A DNA stretch of 64,000 nt from Ascarosepion bandense (Eukaryota; Mollusca; Cephalopoda; Sepiida; Sepiidae): contig JBBBDQ010001156.1 of the NCBI GenBank assembly GCA_037127315.1, forward strand, positions 1,335,001 through 1,399,000. Direction: 5' to 3'. Shown here piece by piece: positions 20,801 through 32,155 of this stretch. The stretch's first letter is position 1; the number at the start of each line of letters is the position of its first letter. Both the position numbers and the translations under genes were made by a program. The notes below the pieces were generated by a model, which was not told the DNA's origin, did not search any database, and was given only the letters and a program-made list of their open reading frames with translations.

Positions 20801-21460
20801 ATTCTTGTCCACTGTCTTTTCCCTCGGCTTGTCTTCCATATTTTCACTCTTACCATCGTCTCATTTTCAGGAATATTGCAAAACGCCACTTTCATTTTCT
20901 GTGTTATCTTTTTTAAGAATCGTTGAGAGTCTTATCTATAAGACATGGAACAAGACTATTCTGAACTTCAAAGAGAGATCAGAAAGAATAACAGAAAGAA
21001 GAACCAACAAGATAAACACAATCCAACAGAGAGTCATACAGATGTCCGAGCATGCGCAGAAACAGACTCACACACACCAAATGACATGCAGACGGACAAT
21101 TCTTTTGTCACCCACCCCGTTTTGCGTCCAGGGACAATCACAGCAGTTGGCCAAGCTTAAGTGGAACGAAAGAAATCATTGAGATTGTTGAATGGGACAA
21201 GACAAGATGGAGTTCGGCTGAAGTGGAAACGGTGCATATTTTCCAACAGTGGCAAATGAGAAAATACGAAACGAAGGAAAGAAAGTAAACGGAATGATGG
21301 CGGAGTGAATAGGGAAGGAGGTATGGATCTTTGCAATATGCAACCGCTCAAGTTATTGTTATTAACGCTGGTGGTGATATAGTGCCTCAGATTTTGTGCC
21401 TGTCTCTACACTCTTCACCTCACGATTCCTCTCCCATCTCATTTTTACTAAGTCTTCTGT
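20801..21460. other. Unassigned, with one balanced 71-codon frame
   Basis: The plus frame at 20945-21160 begins MEQDYSELQREIRKNNRKK and ends RPGTITAVGQA. Its composition is unlike the surrounding simple repeats. No domain is recognised and no family support exists, so it is recorded only as an unexplained frame. Confidence 0.15.
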
Positions 21461-21566
21461 CTCACTCTCGTTATCTATCTCTCTATCTATTACTCTCTCT
21501 CTCACTTTCTCTCTATTTATCTATCTATTTATCTATCTAAATATATTCGTCTTTTTAAATTTATAC

Positions 21567-21618
<52 letters not shown>

Positions 21619-21646
21619 CGGTTTGTTCTCTATATTTCTCTCTCAG

Positions 21647-21707
<61 letters not shown>

Positions 21708-21765
21708 ACAGTATTCAGATCAATCTGTCTATTTAACTCTATCTATTTTCCTAAAATTTTATACA

Positions 21766-21819
<54 letters not shown>

Positions 21820-21845
21820 AATATCTTTATCTATTTAAATTTGCA

Positions 21846-21898
<53 letters not shown>

Positions 21899-21924
21899 AA
21901 TGTCTTTATCTATTTAAATTTGCA

Positions 21925-21981
<57 letters not shown>

Positions 21982-22050
21982 AATGTCTTTATTTAAATTT
22001 GCAATCTATCTATCTATCTATCTAGCTAGCTATCTATCTATTCAGGTTCT
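21461..22050 (+). repeat. (TATC)n array with AAATGTCTTTATC spacers
   Basis: At least six long CTAT/TATC blocks. The three at about 21765-22020 are separated by near-identical spacers (AAATGTCTTTATCTATTTAA then ATTTGCAAT), so spacer plus repeat form a higher-order unit of about 80-120 bp. Confidence 0.9.
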
Positions 22051-23260
22051 TTATATATTCTTTATATCTCTCTATGTTCTATATTTCTATCTCAATTTCC
22101 TTAACTCTTTCTCTCTGTCTAGCTCTCTATTTTAGTTTGTTCATATATATATATATATATATATATAGTTATCATATTTTTTTTACTTATTCTTATTAAT
22201 AGGTTTAAATTTTTTATTTATACTTTTTCTAAAATTTCCCATCTGTATATTCCTTTTTCCCTATAAAATTATACTTTATTTACTTTCCGTCTTTCTTTGC
22301 TAGAAGCCTCCCACGCAAACACTGTGTTATGTCCTCCATTTTTCTATTATACATTCTTCAAAGTCGCCTCAATACCTGTATATGTCTTATTGTCTTTTTC
22401 AGTTTCTCTTACATCAACTCTAACCCTCTATAAATAATTGATAGACAGATATCTATAAACAGATATATCCTTGAAATAGTTATCTTGAATGAACCCAACA
22501 TGAACAATTTCGTAAATTATCGAATGATTTTATTCTTATTTACCATAACTTGTGTAAGAACGAATCTACACGATATACTTTTACACAATGACGATTGTGA
22601 AACTTTGAAAGTGGGGGGGCACTCAGGGACCGAGATTTTTCTGAGGAGGAGGGGAAAAAACTCAAGCAGCGTCTGCGTACTTCTGAGATATAGATATTCG
22701 ACGTCTGGGAATTTGGTGTCGATTGTCTTCAGTAGATGTGAGAAAATTACTGCCCAATTCTTTCTCTCGACCATAAATAACTGACTGCCTATGTATCTAC
22801 ATAACAAGTTGGGAACTTTATTTTTAATTCACGTCTTTCTTCAGATATGGAAATATGACTATTAATTTTCTTTCCCTCCCTAACAACATGTCTGTTTCTA
22901 TCTATCAGGTTGTTTTATTTTGTTTATTTTTTCTTTCAAACTAGTCTCTGTGTGTTTCTTTAAAAATCTAAAGGAAAAAGAAAATGCAGAGGGAAAAGTA
23001 CTGAAGATCAAATCTTATCAAAATCAGAGACTGATCAAGATTATAAAAAGTGTGGGGGAGTAAACCGCGCTGTTTCCACATTTCTGGCGAAGTTAACTGC
23101 GTCATTGTGGACTTTTTCACAGACGGTCGGACAATTTGAAGGTGCTTTTAGCATGAAACTTACTATTGCCTCGGGATTTTGACTGCGATGTTCATATTTA
23201 CATAGGCTCTATCACTGATGTTGAGCACTAAACTATAAATATAGCATAAAACTATATTGC
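22051..23260. other. Unassigned sequence
   Basis: A short TA tract lies at 22143-22168. Overlapping open frames on both strands at 22485-22807 show no recognised motif. Nothing else supported. Confidence 0.3.
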
Positions 23261-23264
23261 ATCA

Positions 23265-23265
<1 letters not shown>

Positions 23266-23301
<36 letters not shown>

Positions 23302-23306
23302 GCCTT

Positions 23307-23350
<44 letters not shown>
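23266..23350. repeat. (CA)n and (TA)n
   Basis: ACACAC from 23268 to about 23300, then TA from about 23316 to 23350. Confidence 0.95.
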
Positions 23351-23353
<3 letters not shown>

Positions 23354-23526
23354 CACGCTAAGAGTCTGCCTCCTTCTTCCGAGCGCCCATAGCTCAGAGG
23401 TAGAATCGCCGAGTGACGCCAATCGGTCGGGTTTCAGTCCTAGGCAATAAAAGCAATCGAATGTCTAGCCGTACTGATGAGCTGTGATACAACAAAACAG
23501 ATCTGTCTGCTGATGACTATATATAT
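23351..23526 (+). mobile_element. Retrozyme-like copy with disabled hammerhead
   Basis: Starts TACACGCTAAGAGTCTGCCT, then the tRNA-Lys-like GCCCATAGCTCAGAGGTAGA, then GTCTAGCCGTACTGATGAGC. Stem II has decayed (GCTGT with ACAAC) and the invariant GAAA is AAAA at about 23494-23497, so cleavage should be lost. It is flanked on both sides by TA repeats. Confidence 0.8.
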
Positions 23527-23549
23527 ATGTCTATTTTTCTCGGTTCATA

Positions 23550-23614
23550 TCTATCTATCTGATTCATGAAAACATACATCTATCTATCTCTCTATCTGAT
23601 TTATGAAAACAGCC

Positions 23615-23668
<54 letters not shown>
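23550..23668 (+). repeat. (CTAT)n
   Basis: Two blocks separated by CTGATTCATGAAAACA or CTGATTTATGAAAACA spacers. Confidence 0.95.
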
Positions 23669-25074
23669 TTTCCGTTACACATTAACTAATCTCTTACTCT
23701 TTCTTCAGCATTTCCATTGTCTAGTGTAAACCAAACATGTCTAACTTTTTCATTCGGATGAATAAAATTTTCTTCTACCTTTCTCTGAAATTACTGGAAA
23801 CTTCATATAAAACTTATATTTGAAATTTAATAACCTAACAAAGATCTATGTCTCTATGTCTCCTTAAATTAATCATTCTAACGTAATTCACCTGATGGCT
23901 TATATTTCTGTAACTCGTGACTGTAGGGAACCTATCTTTTGATACCTGAATTATTCGTTTATAATACGCTATTTTTAAGATTAAAATTTGGTCACGTGTA
24001 TCGCCATATTCGGAAATTTTCTTAATACCTACATTACTAATAGCAATATCTTTAAAAACAGGAGTAGTATAATTATTAGTAATAATATTACTATTATTTT
24101 TGTTTTATTTTAATAGAAATAGATTCAATTTGCATTAGATTTATCTGTTACAAAATCTGAAAACTTATTCTGTATTATGAACTAATGAAAACAATTTTTA
24201 CCCGAATTTCATAGCCAAACGTTAAGTTTGCGTATTGTACACGAGTGCGCATTATACTCCAAAAATAATAATACGTCTGTTCATTACGATAAGGATGTAA
24301 ATATCAGTTTATTAAGATGAACTCATTTTGTCCCAACATCATAATAGCGAATCAGTCAATGAAGATCAAACTCTCTTTACAAGCGAGCTGAAGTTGTTAA
24401 CTGTGCTACGGCAGGCACACTTACTCGATCAGCTTCTTTAAATATTTTTCTTGCTTTTCTCAATAACTTCTTTTTTTTTACCTTTTTTACCTGCTTTTTT
24501 TCTCCTAATCCCTGTTTTCCATTCCAATTGCTGCATCAAATTAATTTCTTCTCTCTTCCTCGTGTCTGCTACCTTCTGGTTCTGTTGACGTCAGTTTGTG
24601 GGATTCCCTCATGTTTTTCTCATCTTTGCTGACTGCCCATTGCATTGTAATGGACACCATGTAATAAAACTCGAGGATTTTCAACCAATATGTTTTTCTT
24701 TCTGCAATTTCTATTCTTTGCTTTGACCTTTTGTCTAAGATTTTGGTTGATTATTTTCCCCAATATTATTTTCTCTTTATTCGTAAACTCATTATTTATT
24801 TTATAGTTTATGTATTTCGTGTTGTTTATTCCCCCACTTTTTTTTTATATATCCTTGTTTGGTAAAGGTTGATTTGAATTTCAATGTACAAATACAGGAA
24901 CGTTTATATTACATTGCTAAATAATGCTTACTCTTGTTATTACTGTGTTTGTAAATCTGGGCCTGTTTCCGCCATTTTTTTTAACTGATCAGTTGATGAT
25001 CAGGGCCCTTATTTGTTTTTTCTCACCTTCTGTTTAGCTTGTCTTTTCTTGCCTCCAGCGCTTCTTCCTGCATC
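23669..25074. other. Unassigned AT-rich sequence
   Basis: About 1.4 kb with no repeat family match and no credible frame. GC is slightly higher around 24360-24420 and 24540-24680. Confidence 0.3.
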
Positions 25075-25492
25075 TTCATTCTTCTTCTTCTTCTTCTTCT
25101 TCTCATGTCCCAAATTCTTCTTCTTACTTCCTCGGTTTCTTCCTGACAGTTCACAATTTCTTCTTCTTCTACTTCTTCTTCCTGACAGTTCACAATTTCT
25201 TCTTCTTCTTCTTCTTTTCTTTTCATGTCCAAAATTCTTCTTCTTACTTCCTCGGTTTCTTCCTGACAGTTCACAATTTCTTCTTCTTCTTCTTCTTCTT
25301 CTTCTTCTTCTTCTTCTTCTTCTTCTTCTTCTTTCCTCGGTTTCTTCCTGACAGTTCACAATTCCTTCTTCTTCTTCTTCTTCTTCTTCTTCTTCTTCTT
25401 CTTCTTTCCTCGGTTTCTTCCTGACAGTTCACAATTTCTTCTTCTTATTATTCCCTCGGTTTCTTCCTGACAGTTCACAATTTCTTCTTCTT

Positions 25493-25526
<34 letters not shown>

Positions 25527-25571
25527 CCTCGGTTTCTTCCTGACAGTTCACAATTTCTTCTTCTTCTTCTT

Positions 25572-25645
<74 letters not shown>
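25075..25645 (+). repeat. Compound (TTC)n minisatellite ending in (TTA)n
   Basis: Seven copies of a spacer built on CTCGGTTTCTTCCTGACAGT and TCACAATTTC, separated by (TTC)n runs of 4 to about 20 units. The last run changes into (TTA)n at about 25600. Arg/Glu/Lys frames here are repeat translations. Confidence 0.9.
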
Positions 25646-26968
25646 GTCATTTTTCATCATATTTCGATTTCTGCTTTGGTCTCACTACCAACCAAGTCTT
25701 CGGGGAGACCTAAGGCAGGTCGTGGCGTGTTGTTATGACTCCATTTCATGTTTTTCTATCTTCCCTATCATCCCTAGCATTACATAGATAAAGTTTTCCT
25801 TAGAGTGTGGGCTGTACTTAATAAGACAATTTTTTGTATATCTCTTAACCTGGGGTTTCCAGGGATTCTTTCAATGTGTTGTTTTGTTCCATTTTTTATC
25901 ATTCCAAGTGCACCTACTATCACTGGCACAACTCTTGTTTTCAATTTCCACATTTTTTCTATTTCAATTTCCAGGTCTTTATATTTTGATAGTTTTTCAA
26001 ATTCCTTGATTGCTATGTTACAATCCGCTGGACAAGCCATATCAATTTATAGACAAGTTTTCTCCTTCTGGTTTTTAACAATAATGTCTGGCCTGTTTGC
26101 TTCAATTTGTCTGTCTGTGCAGATGGTGTAATCCCATAGAATGGTTACATCTTCTATTTCTGTAACCGGTGCTGGATGATGTTCATACCAGTGTTTGTTT
26201 ACAGCTTTTCCATAATGTTTGCACATTGTCCAATGTAAATATTACCCAACTCTATCGTGGAGATTTTTATATTCATTAGGGGCAAGCACAGAACAGCCTG
26301 AGATTAGGTGGTCTATAGTTTCTTGGTGTTTATCACAAAACCTGCATTTTGGATCCATATTATTATGCATAATATTTGCTTGAAAGTTTCTAGTGAAAAG
26401 ACTTGTCTTGTGCTGCAAGAATAAAGCCTTCAGTTTCAGACTTTAATCCAGATGCACGTAACCATCGATGAGTATTAACTTTGTCAACATTGGATTTATT
26501 GGCACGTTCTGGATATTAGCCTTGCAGAGGTTTGTCTTGCCAGCGCTGTTTCATCTGTTCAAGAGCTTTATCTTTGGCTTTCATTTTCATATTTTTTGCC
26601 GCAATAGTTGGTTCTTGGCTTCTCTTTTGCTTTTCTACAGAATCTGTAAATCTTGTTTGTATTTACTGCCTTCTTTTATTATTGAATATTTTTTCTTTCT
26701 TTCTTCATGTTGCCATACTAATTGTATCATCCAATCCTTTGTTGTTTCTATGTATGTTAGTAAGCCAATAGTTGTTGTCTTGTATGACAATTCCAGCTGA
26801 ATAAGACCTCTTCCACCTTCTTTACTGGGTATGTATAGACGGTCTACATCAGCCTTTGGGTGATGCATCTTATGCTTAGAAAGAAGCTTTCTTGTTTTAG
26901 TATCCATTCGCCTGATGTCGTTTAGAGTCCAGTTTAAGATGTTGAAGCTATATTGGACAACTGGGATT
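25646..26968 (-). pseudogene. LINE-C (R2-like) C-terminal half, copy 1
   Basis: Minus strand, from the 5' side: RKLLSKHKMHHPKADVDRLY, GGRGLIQLELSYKTTTIGLL, KEGSKYKQDLQ, then the CCHC knuckle region near 26340, then DMACPADCNIAIKEFEKLSK and KYKDLEIEIEKMW, ending RKTLSM near 25780. The endonuclease block resembles the restriction-like enzyme at the C-terminus of R2-type elements, which cuts DNA to prime reverse transcription. Frameshifts break it, including a 7 bp deletion near 26645 relative to copy 2. The RT domain is missing. (TTA)n lies at both ends. Confidence 0.85.
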
Positions 26969-26973
26969 GCAAA

Positions 26974-27027
<54 letters not shown>
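26969..27027. repeat. (ATT)n
   Basis: About 17 trinucleotide units directly at the 5' truncation point of LINE-C copy 1. Confidence 0.95.
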
Positions 27028-27029
<2 letters not shown>

Positions 27030-27104
27030 TGTGATTCATATTCTTTCATTTAAAACATTCTCCATTAAAATCGCATTATTATTTGAATTATCATATTTTC
27101 CTTA

Positions 27105-27486
27105 ATTATTAATACCTTACTTTTATCAATTTCCTATATTCTATATTTTTATATTCTTTCTTTCTTTCTTTCTTTCTTTCTTTTTTTCTTTCTTTCTTTC
27201 TTTCTTTCTTTACTATCTAGAAGTTTTTGCCGTTATTTTTTTATCAGTAATTTTCTTTGTAATAGAAAGAAAAACACTGAAGATTCATTTTATTAATTAT
27301 TTTATTAATTATTAATACCTTACTTTTATCAATTTCCTATATTCTATATTTTTATATTCTTTCTTTCTTTCTTTCTTTCCTTCTTTCTTTCTTTCTTTCT
27401 TTCATTACTATCTAGGAGTTTTTGCAGTTATTTTTTTATCAGTAATTTTCTTTGTAATAGAAAGAAAAACCCCGAAGATTCATTTT
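27105..27486. repeat. Tandem duplication, 203 bp period
   Basis: AATACCTTACTTTTATCAAT begins at 27111 and again at 27314. Both units continue through (TTTC)n, ACTATCTAG(A/G)AGTTTTTGC and ATAGAAAGAAAAAC. The (TTTC)n runs differ by point changes. Confidence 0.85.
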
Positions 27487-28599
27487 TCATCTATCTCAAA
27501 CCCAGTTCCGCCAATTACACTATTCGACATTTTTTACGACCCAAATGATATTACGTAATGAATACATATTTCTGGGCTATTTGTTACTCTGTATTTGAAT
27601 CATCAAGTCTCAGTTCACGTTTTCTTAACAGTCAATTTCTAATTTGCTTATAAATAAGCTAAAATGCTTGATTCACAGAGATATGCCGCTGCTTAAATAT
27701 ACAAATGACATAGCTGAAACATTTTTTCACGTTCAAATGATTTATCATTCAAGAAAAACTATGCAAATAACTTTCAAAATGAACTCTAAGCTAATTCGGA
27801 TCAGATAAGCTGACCTGAAAATGCTTGATTTTATAAGAGATCTCTCACTGGAATTTTTTCTTGTGCCCTCAATGTTCTTAGCTTGTTAAAACTTTGTGAT
27901 TTCTGTTTCTTCTCTACTTTTCATAGAAGAAGCACTTTAGAAGTTATGAAGGAACAGCAATTTTTTAATTTTTATTAGGTTAGAGTGTTTGGAGAGTTTA
28001 TTTGGGACTAGCAAGATAAGAATGTACTTATTCAGTGCTTAAAATAGCCGCCAACACCAGATAGGCATAGCCAACTAGGCACTTTTCCTACCCATCCTCA
28101 ACACCACAAGCATCTTGTCTGACCAAAAATTTATGCAGGGTAGTTTGACAACCTGCTGCTTATTAACACAAATGAAAAGCGATTTGTTCGAGTTCTGGTA
28201 ATCACTTATGTGCTTCCGTACTCATCAAAATTATTACTTCATGGGGATAAAATTTAACAGATAGGCGATCAATTTTCTGCTGATGAAAATTTTCTTAAAA
28301 CTTTTTCTGAACTGAAAAAATAGTTTTTAAGTTATCGAGATACTTTTTCTTTTATGATAAGTTATTCTAACTTGAAAACGTCTAAGTTTGGTTTTATCTG
28401 GCCCTGGCATATCAACGTTAAATGAATATGCCGGCTTGTTTTAAGCAAAATAAACCTTATCTGTACTAAAAAAAACGTGATGTAATTCTGCAAAATGGAC
28501 TTGATTTTTAGATTCAGCGTTAAAATATAGCTCAGAAACATTGTTCAACAACATTTGGATCTGCAAAAAATGTCAACCGGTGTTATTTATTCAAACTCG
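27487..28599. other. Unassigned AT-rich sequence
   Basis: No repeat family match, no coding frame of note. Confidence 0.3.
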
Positions 28600-29035
28600 C
28601 CACGTAGGTTATGAATTATTTTCTTGTCTCCCTTACCTTCAAGCATTCCTGTGAGTATCAATTTTCCCAATCCTCTTTTCTTATTGAGCCTTATAAATTT
28701 TTCTTGATGTTAACTACAAGTGTTTTTTCTGTTTCAGTTTTCCACGTTGCTCACTTGTTAGTGTGAGCGTCGACTTTGTCCACAGTCTTCTGTGGAAGCT
28801 CATTAATGTTGAGTTAAGTCACTTCTTAATTTGTGAGTCACTTCTTAATTTGTGAGTCACTTCTTAATTTGCCTATCATTCAATGCCATATAGTAGGATT
28901 GATATCAATTGTTTGTGCTTCTAACGAGATCTTATTGTTTCATAATACTTTGCTTAGCTTTGAGAAAACAACTTTCGATATCCCAATGTAATTTTGAATA
29001 TCAATGATGGCCTTCCGTTCGAATTTCAAATAAAA
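28600..29035 (-). pseudogene. LINE-B relic, decayed
   Basis: Plus-strand landmarks in LINE-B order: CCTGTGAGTATCAATTTTCC, then TTGATGTT, then AATGCCATATAGTAGGATTG and ATACTTTGCTTAGCTTTGAG. The same series in the same order occurs at 43800-43880 and 9330-9450. A short GTGAGTCACTTCTTAATTT triplication lies at 28822-28870. Confidence 0.55.
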
Positions 29036-29409
29036 TCATAATCAATATACGAAGGTGAACTGAAAGGTTCAATGACTGACTCTGAATGAGTGAGTCGAGA
29101 GGCTTGAAATCTTGCATGCATTAATTTCAACTCTTCTTATTCATAACGGCATTCTTTATTTCTATATGAATTGACATCTGACTGTTCAAAGAAAAAGTAA
29201 CTAGTAGCGTCTTATATCGAAAACGAACAAAATTTGGTATTCGCTGTTATAAAGTACGCACAGAAAAAAGGGTTAAACTCTTAAGGATATTCATGCTGAC
29301 ATGGTTGCCACATTAGGGGATTATATTTTGCTATTTCTGCTATTCTCTTTTCTATCAACTATCTACACACGCTCGCAAGGTAGGTGATGCGTTGCTTTTC
29401 TCTGTGTCT
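29036..29409. other. Unassigned sequence
   Basis: Nothing recognised. Confidence 0.3.
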
Positions 29410-30125
29410 CTTGTCATCAATATATCCGGTGAGCGTCAAATTTTACAAGACCACTCTTAAGATATGTGCACTACAAACTTCTTTAAATGTTAAATACAAA
29501 TTACCTATTTAGCTTCAATTTTTTCTAAAAAGTTGTCATTGTTCATGAGTTCATTCCATTATATTCTCAGTATCCTTCAGTAGGGCTACATTTCAATAAC
29601 CTCAGTTATTTTCTTCATCTGTAAGGAGATTTTCCAGCCTTCCCTGCGATATAGACGGATTAGTATTGCATATGTGCGTTGTGGTGCAGTGGATATCGGC
29701 TCGGAACGAGAAATCAGAGAGCCGAGTTCGAATTCCAGTTGAATTCATTGCATTCACTTACGCGCAAATACCCTTGGGAAAGGTATTAATCCGTCTCTTC
29801 TTTCCAGTTATGGGTTAATAAATAACAGGAGAGATTAGGTTCCATAGCCTTGGCTGGCTACCAGTCTACTGCAGAAAGCAATGTCAACCTACTGCGGGAT
29901 AATCTTCTGCCCAGTCAGTCATGTCTTTTTCGAGACATGATCGCCCAAGCATATATCACGTATGGCACTTAACTGACTGAATATTTAATTACTCTCTTTT
30001 GTTTTGTTTTTTCTTTAACGAAATTTTCCTGTTTCTTAATACTTTGCTTAGCTTTTGGAAGGTAACTTTAACTGTCCCAATGACCTTTTTTTTCATTTCG
30101 GTGTCATGCATTTCGTTCTCCGTTA
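29410..30125 (-). pseudogene. LINE-B relic split by SINE-1
   Basis: 29410-29665 carries GGTGAGCGTCAAATTTTACA, CAGTATCCTTCAGTAGGGCT and TTCTTCATCTGTAAGGAGAT blocks. 29985-30125 resumes with AACGAAATTTTCCTGTTTCT and CTTTGCTTAGCTTTTGGAAG. A full SINE-1 separates the halves, so the LINE is older. Confidence 0.65.
29671..29980 (+). mobile_element. SINE-1 nested in LINE-B
   Basis: Full-length plus-strand copy: ATGTGCGTTGTGGTGCAGTG, GAGTTCGAATTCCAG, CTTGGGAAAGGTATTAATCC and the terminal ACTTAACTGACTGA. The target duplication is not clear. Confidence 0.9.
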
Positions 30126-30169
30126 GATATCTTCTCCGTTAGATATCTTCTTATCTTTCAATTTTATAA

Positions 30170-30530
30170 TAAGCTTGATTTTGGTTGGATAAAATGCAAC
30201 CGTAACTTCTACTCCAACAATTTCTTTCCTCGCACTTCCCGACTGTGGAATTCTCTTCCACACGATTGCTTCCCCGACGGCCACAATCTCCAGGAGTTTA
30301 AATGTAAGGTCAATAGACACCTCCTAACACACTAACCTGCTCCCATTCTATCAAACACTCTTCCCATCTGCCCAACCCTCACCTTCGGTATCCTTACTCA
30401 TCTGTCACCTTCCTCCTGACATTCCCTATGTCTAAACACTCCTTCTCCTTACCTTCCTCTATGTAGCCCCATGCGCAATAGTGGCAGTGGAATGCCTTGC
30501 TTGGGGTGAGATGCTTAAAAAAAAAAAATT
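30170..30530 (+). pseudogene. LINE-A last 60 residues and 3' tail
   Basis: The plus strand encodes NFFPRTSRLWNSLPHDCFPD-like sequence (30215-30290) followed by FKCKVNRHLLTH. The 3' UTR then ends GTGGCAGTGGAATGCCTTGC and oligo-A at 30517-30528. It abuts the LINE-B relic with almost no spacer. Confidence 0.8.
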
Positions 30531-31039
30531 TGGTATGCCCTTTTTGGAATTGGCGTGATGGGCTCTTCTTTTTGCGAACAGCAATACAATATATCTTTTA
30601 CAAATGATCTTTCGTCTTTTCTTTCTGCTTTCTTTTTCTCTATTCAATATCAGTTCCTGTATTTTCCTATCCGGCTCTTCTATCTATATTATGTCATATT
30701 CAAAATTAATGTTAAGATTATGGCTGCTAGTAATACATTATTCTAGGACTTCTAGTTTTCTCATAAGCATCTAACTGTAAAGATAGAATAAATCCAGCGA
30801 GATGAAACCACCTTGTCTCATAGTATTTTTTCTATCCGTATGCAGATGTTTTGCTGCTTATATATGCTCTGGGTTGTTTTAATCATATCCCTAAATATAT
30901 CAAGCTTAAATAACACTTTAATTATTAAAAAATGGCTTTCTGCTTTAGATATTGTAACCGTCTTAGCATTTAGATAATAAAATTGGGCGTAAAAGAAAGT
31001 AAGCTTTGTATAAAAAGAAGTAAACAATATATACCATAC
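30531..31039. other. Unassigned AT-rich sequence
   Basis: No recognised feature. Confidence 0.3.
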
Positions 31040-31270
31040 CTAATTATTGTGGGGCCTCCCGTTTTTCTATAATAATGAACTCGACTTGAATATACAGATA
31101 CTCTTGCCATAGAGAGATCCGTTAGAGACATCGGGACTGATCCGTAAATTACCGACCGATGCCGAAGTTACACAACGAATACCACATCAGTAGGCATAGT
31201 ACCTCTGAGCTCCACTCAGCCAGAATAATATTACACGGATATACTATTTCAACACGGCTTCACTCCAAGA

Positions 31271-31275
<5 letters not shown>

Positions 31276-31331
<56 letters not shown>
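31276..31331. repeat. (TA)n and (AAT)n
   Basis: About 42 bp of TA followed by five AAT units. Confidence 0.95.
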
Positions 31332-31612
31332 ATTCGACTCTGTACGTATTCAAATCTTAAAATGTTACACAAGTAATTTTTAAAGACCACGAATAACCAG
31401 CAGAATCTAACTCCGTTATTGTCCTCGACTATAAAGCTTTGGACAAAGAGGGGGGAAAAAAAGAAAGCTGCGTAGCACCGACAATACATACAGTTCTTCA
31501 CAGCAAAGAAAAAAACCCTCAAACGGAACGAACCACAAAGAAAGAAAAGTGCTCGATACTAAACTAACCAAAAAGGGTTAACAAAGAGGCAGTCACGCAG
31601 AGCAAAACACAG

Positions 31613-31759
31613 GAAAAAAATCGCAAGATCGCCAAGACCTACCGCGGTTTCGCACAACGGCTCGTCAGGGCAAAGGCAGACCAAGGCTTGGTCTGCCTTT
31701 GCCCTGACGAGCCGTTGTGCGAAACCGCGCTAGGTCTTGGCGATCTTGCGATTTTTTTC
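31613..31759. repeat. 147 bp near-perfect palindrome
   Basis: Two 73 bp arms meet at a single base (31686) and differ at only one position (ACCGCGG against AGCGCGG in the arm). The centre reads GCAGACCAAGGCTTGGTCTGC-like sequence with a one-base loop. It is much more GC-rich than its surroundings. (TA)n lies directly to its right. It could be the end of a foldback transposon or a PLE pseudo-LTR part. Confidence 0.95.
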
Positions 31760-31760
31760 G

Positions 31761-31788
<28 letters not shown>
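31761..31788. repeat. (TA)n
   Basis: TA tract between the palindrome and the hammerhead of the minus-strand retrozyme copy. Confidence 0.95.
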
Positions 31789-31791
<3 letters not shown>

Positions 31792-31965
31792 ATCCGTAGA
31801 CAGATCTGTTTCGCTGTATTTAGCTCATCAGTACGGTTAGACTCCGATTGCTTTTAACCCAGGATTGAAACCCGACCGAAATGGCGTCAGTCGGCGGTTC
31901 TGCCATGGGCGCACGGTAGAAGAAGGTAGACTTTTTAGCATGTATATTGTCATTATACACGTCCA

Positions 31966-31968
<3 letters not shown>
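31789..31968 (-). mobile_element. Retrozyme-like copy with intact hammerhead core
   Basis: Minus strand: GTGTATAATGACAATATACA, a damaged tRNA-like head (GCGCCCATGGCAGAACCGCC), then GTCTAACCGTACTGATGAGC and GAAACAGATCTGTCTACGG. Stem I is perfectly Watson-Crick here (CCGTA with TACGG). Stem II has shrunk to GCT/AGC with a six-base loop. CTGATGA and GAAA are intact, so cleavage is plausible. Confidence 0.8.

Positions 31969-32013
<45 letters not shown>
31969..32013. repeat. (TA)n
   Basis: TA tract at the right edge of the inserted material. Confidence 0.95.
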
Positions 32014-32015
<2 letters not shown>

Positions 32016-32155
32016 TTATTAATCGTATTTCTGGATCACTAATCTACGTTCCTGTTTGTCTATTTACGTTCAATATAACCTATTTTTCTATTTCAATATC
32101 TGTTTTGTTGTTCATTATTTTTGTGTGGTTCTTCACCCGGATTCACAATACTAAT

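Larger units (their letters stand above)
31040..32155 (+). mobile_element. LTR with CTAAT target duplication and later insertions
   Basis: The unit starts TATTGTGGGG at 31045 and ends ATTCACAATA at 32150, so its ends are 7 bp inverted (TATTGTG/CACAATA). CTAAT is duplicated at 31040-31044 and 32151-32155. The related LTR at 44828-45230 is 403 bp and aligns to 31045-31275 and 32012-32150. The intervening ~735 bp is therefore inserted later: (TA)n, a GC-rich palindrome, and a retrozyme copy. No pol gene is present, so this is a solo LTR. Confidence 0.8.

Noticed and set aside
21396..22050. CRISPR-like array of repeats and spacers
   Set aside because: Units are tetranucleotide microsatellites with similar spacers in eukaryotic DNA, with no unique spacers and no cas genes.
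22485..22807. Overlapping 96-99 codon frames on both strands
   Set aside because: Neither shows a recognised motif, and overlap on opposite strands is expected by chance in this length. Left as unassigned.
25009..25660. Arg/Glu-rich minus-strand frames resembling nuclear coiled-coil proteins
   Set aside because: They translate (GAA)n with a repeated spacer.
31640..31760. Possible hammerhead in the palindrome (CTGACGAG...GCGAAAC)
   Set aside because: Core words are present, but stem II would have about two pairs and no stem I partner aligns at a NUH site.
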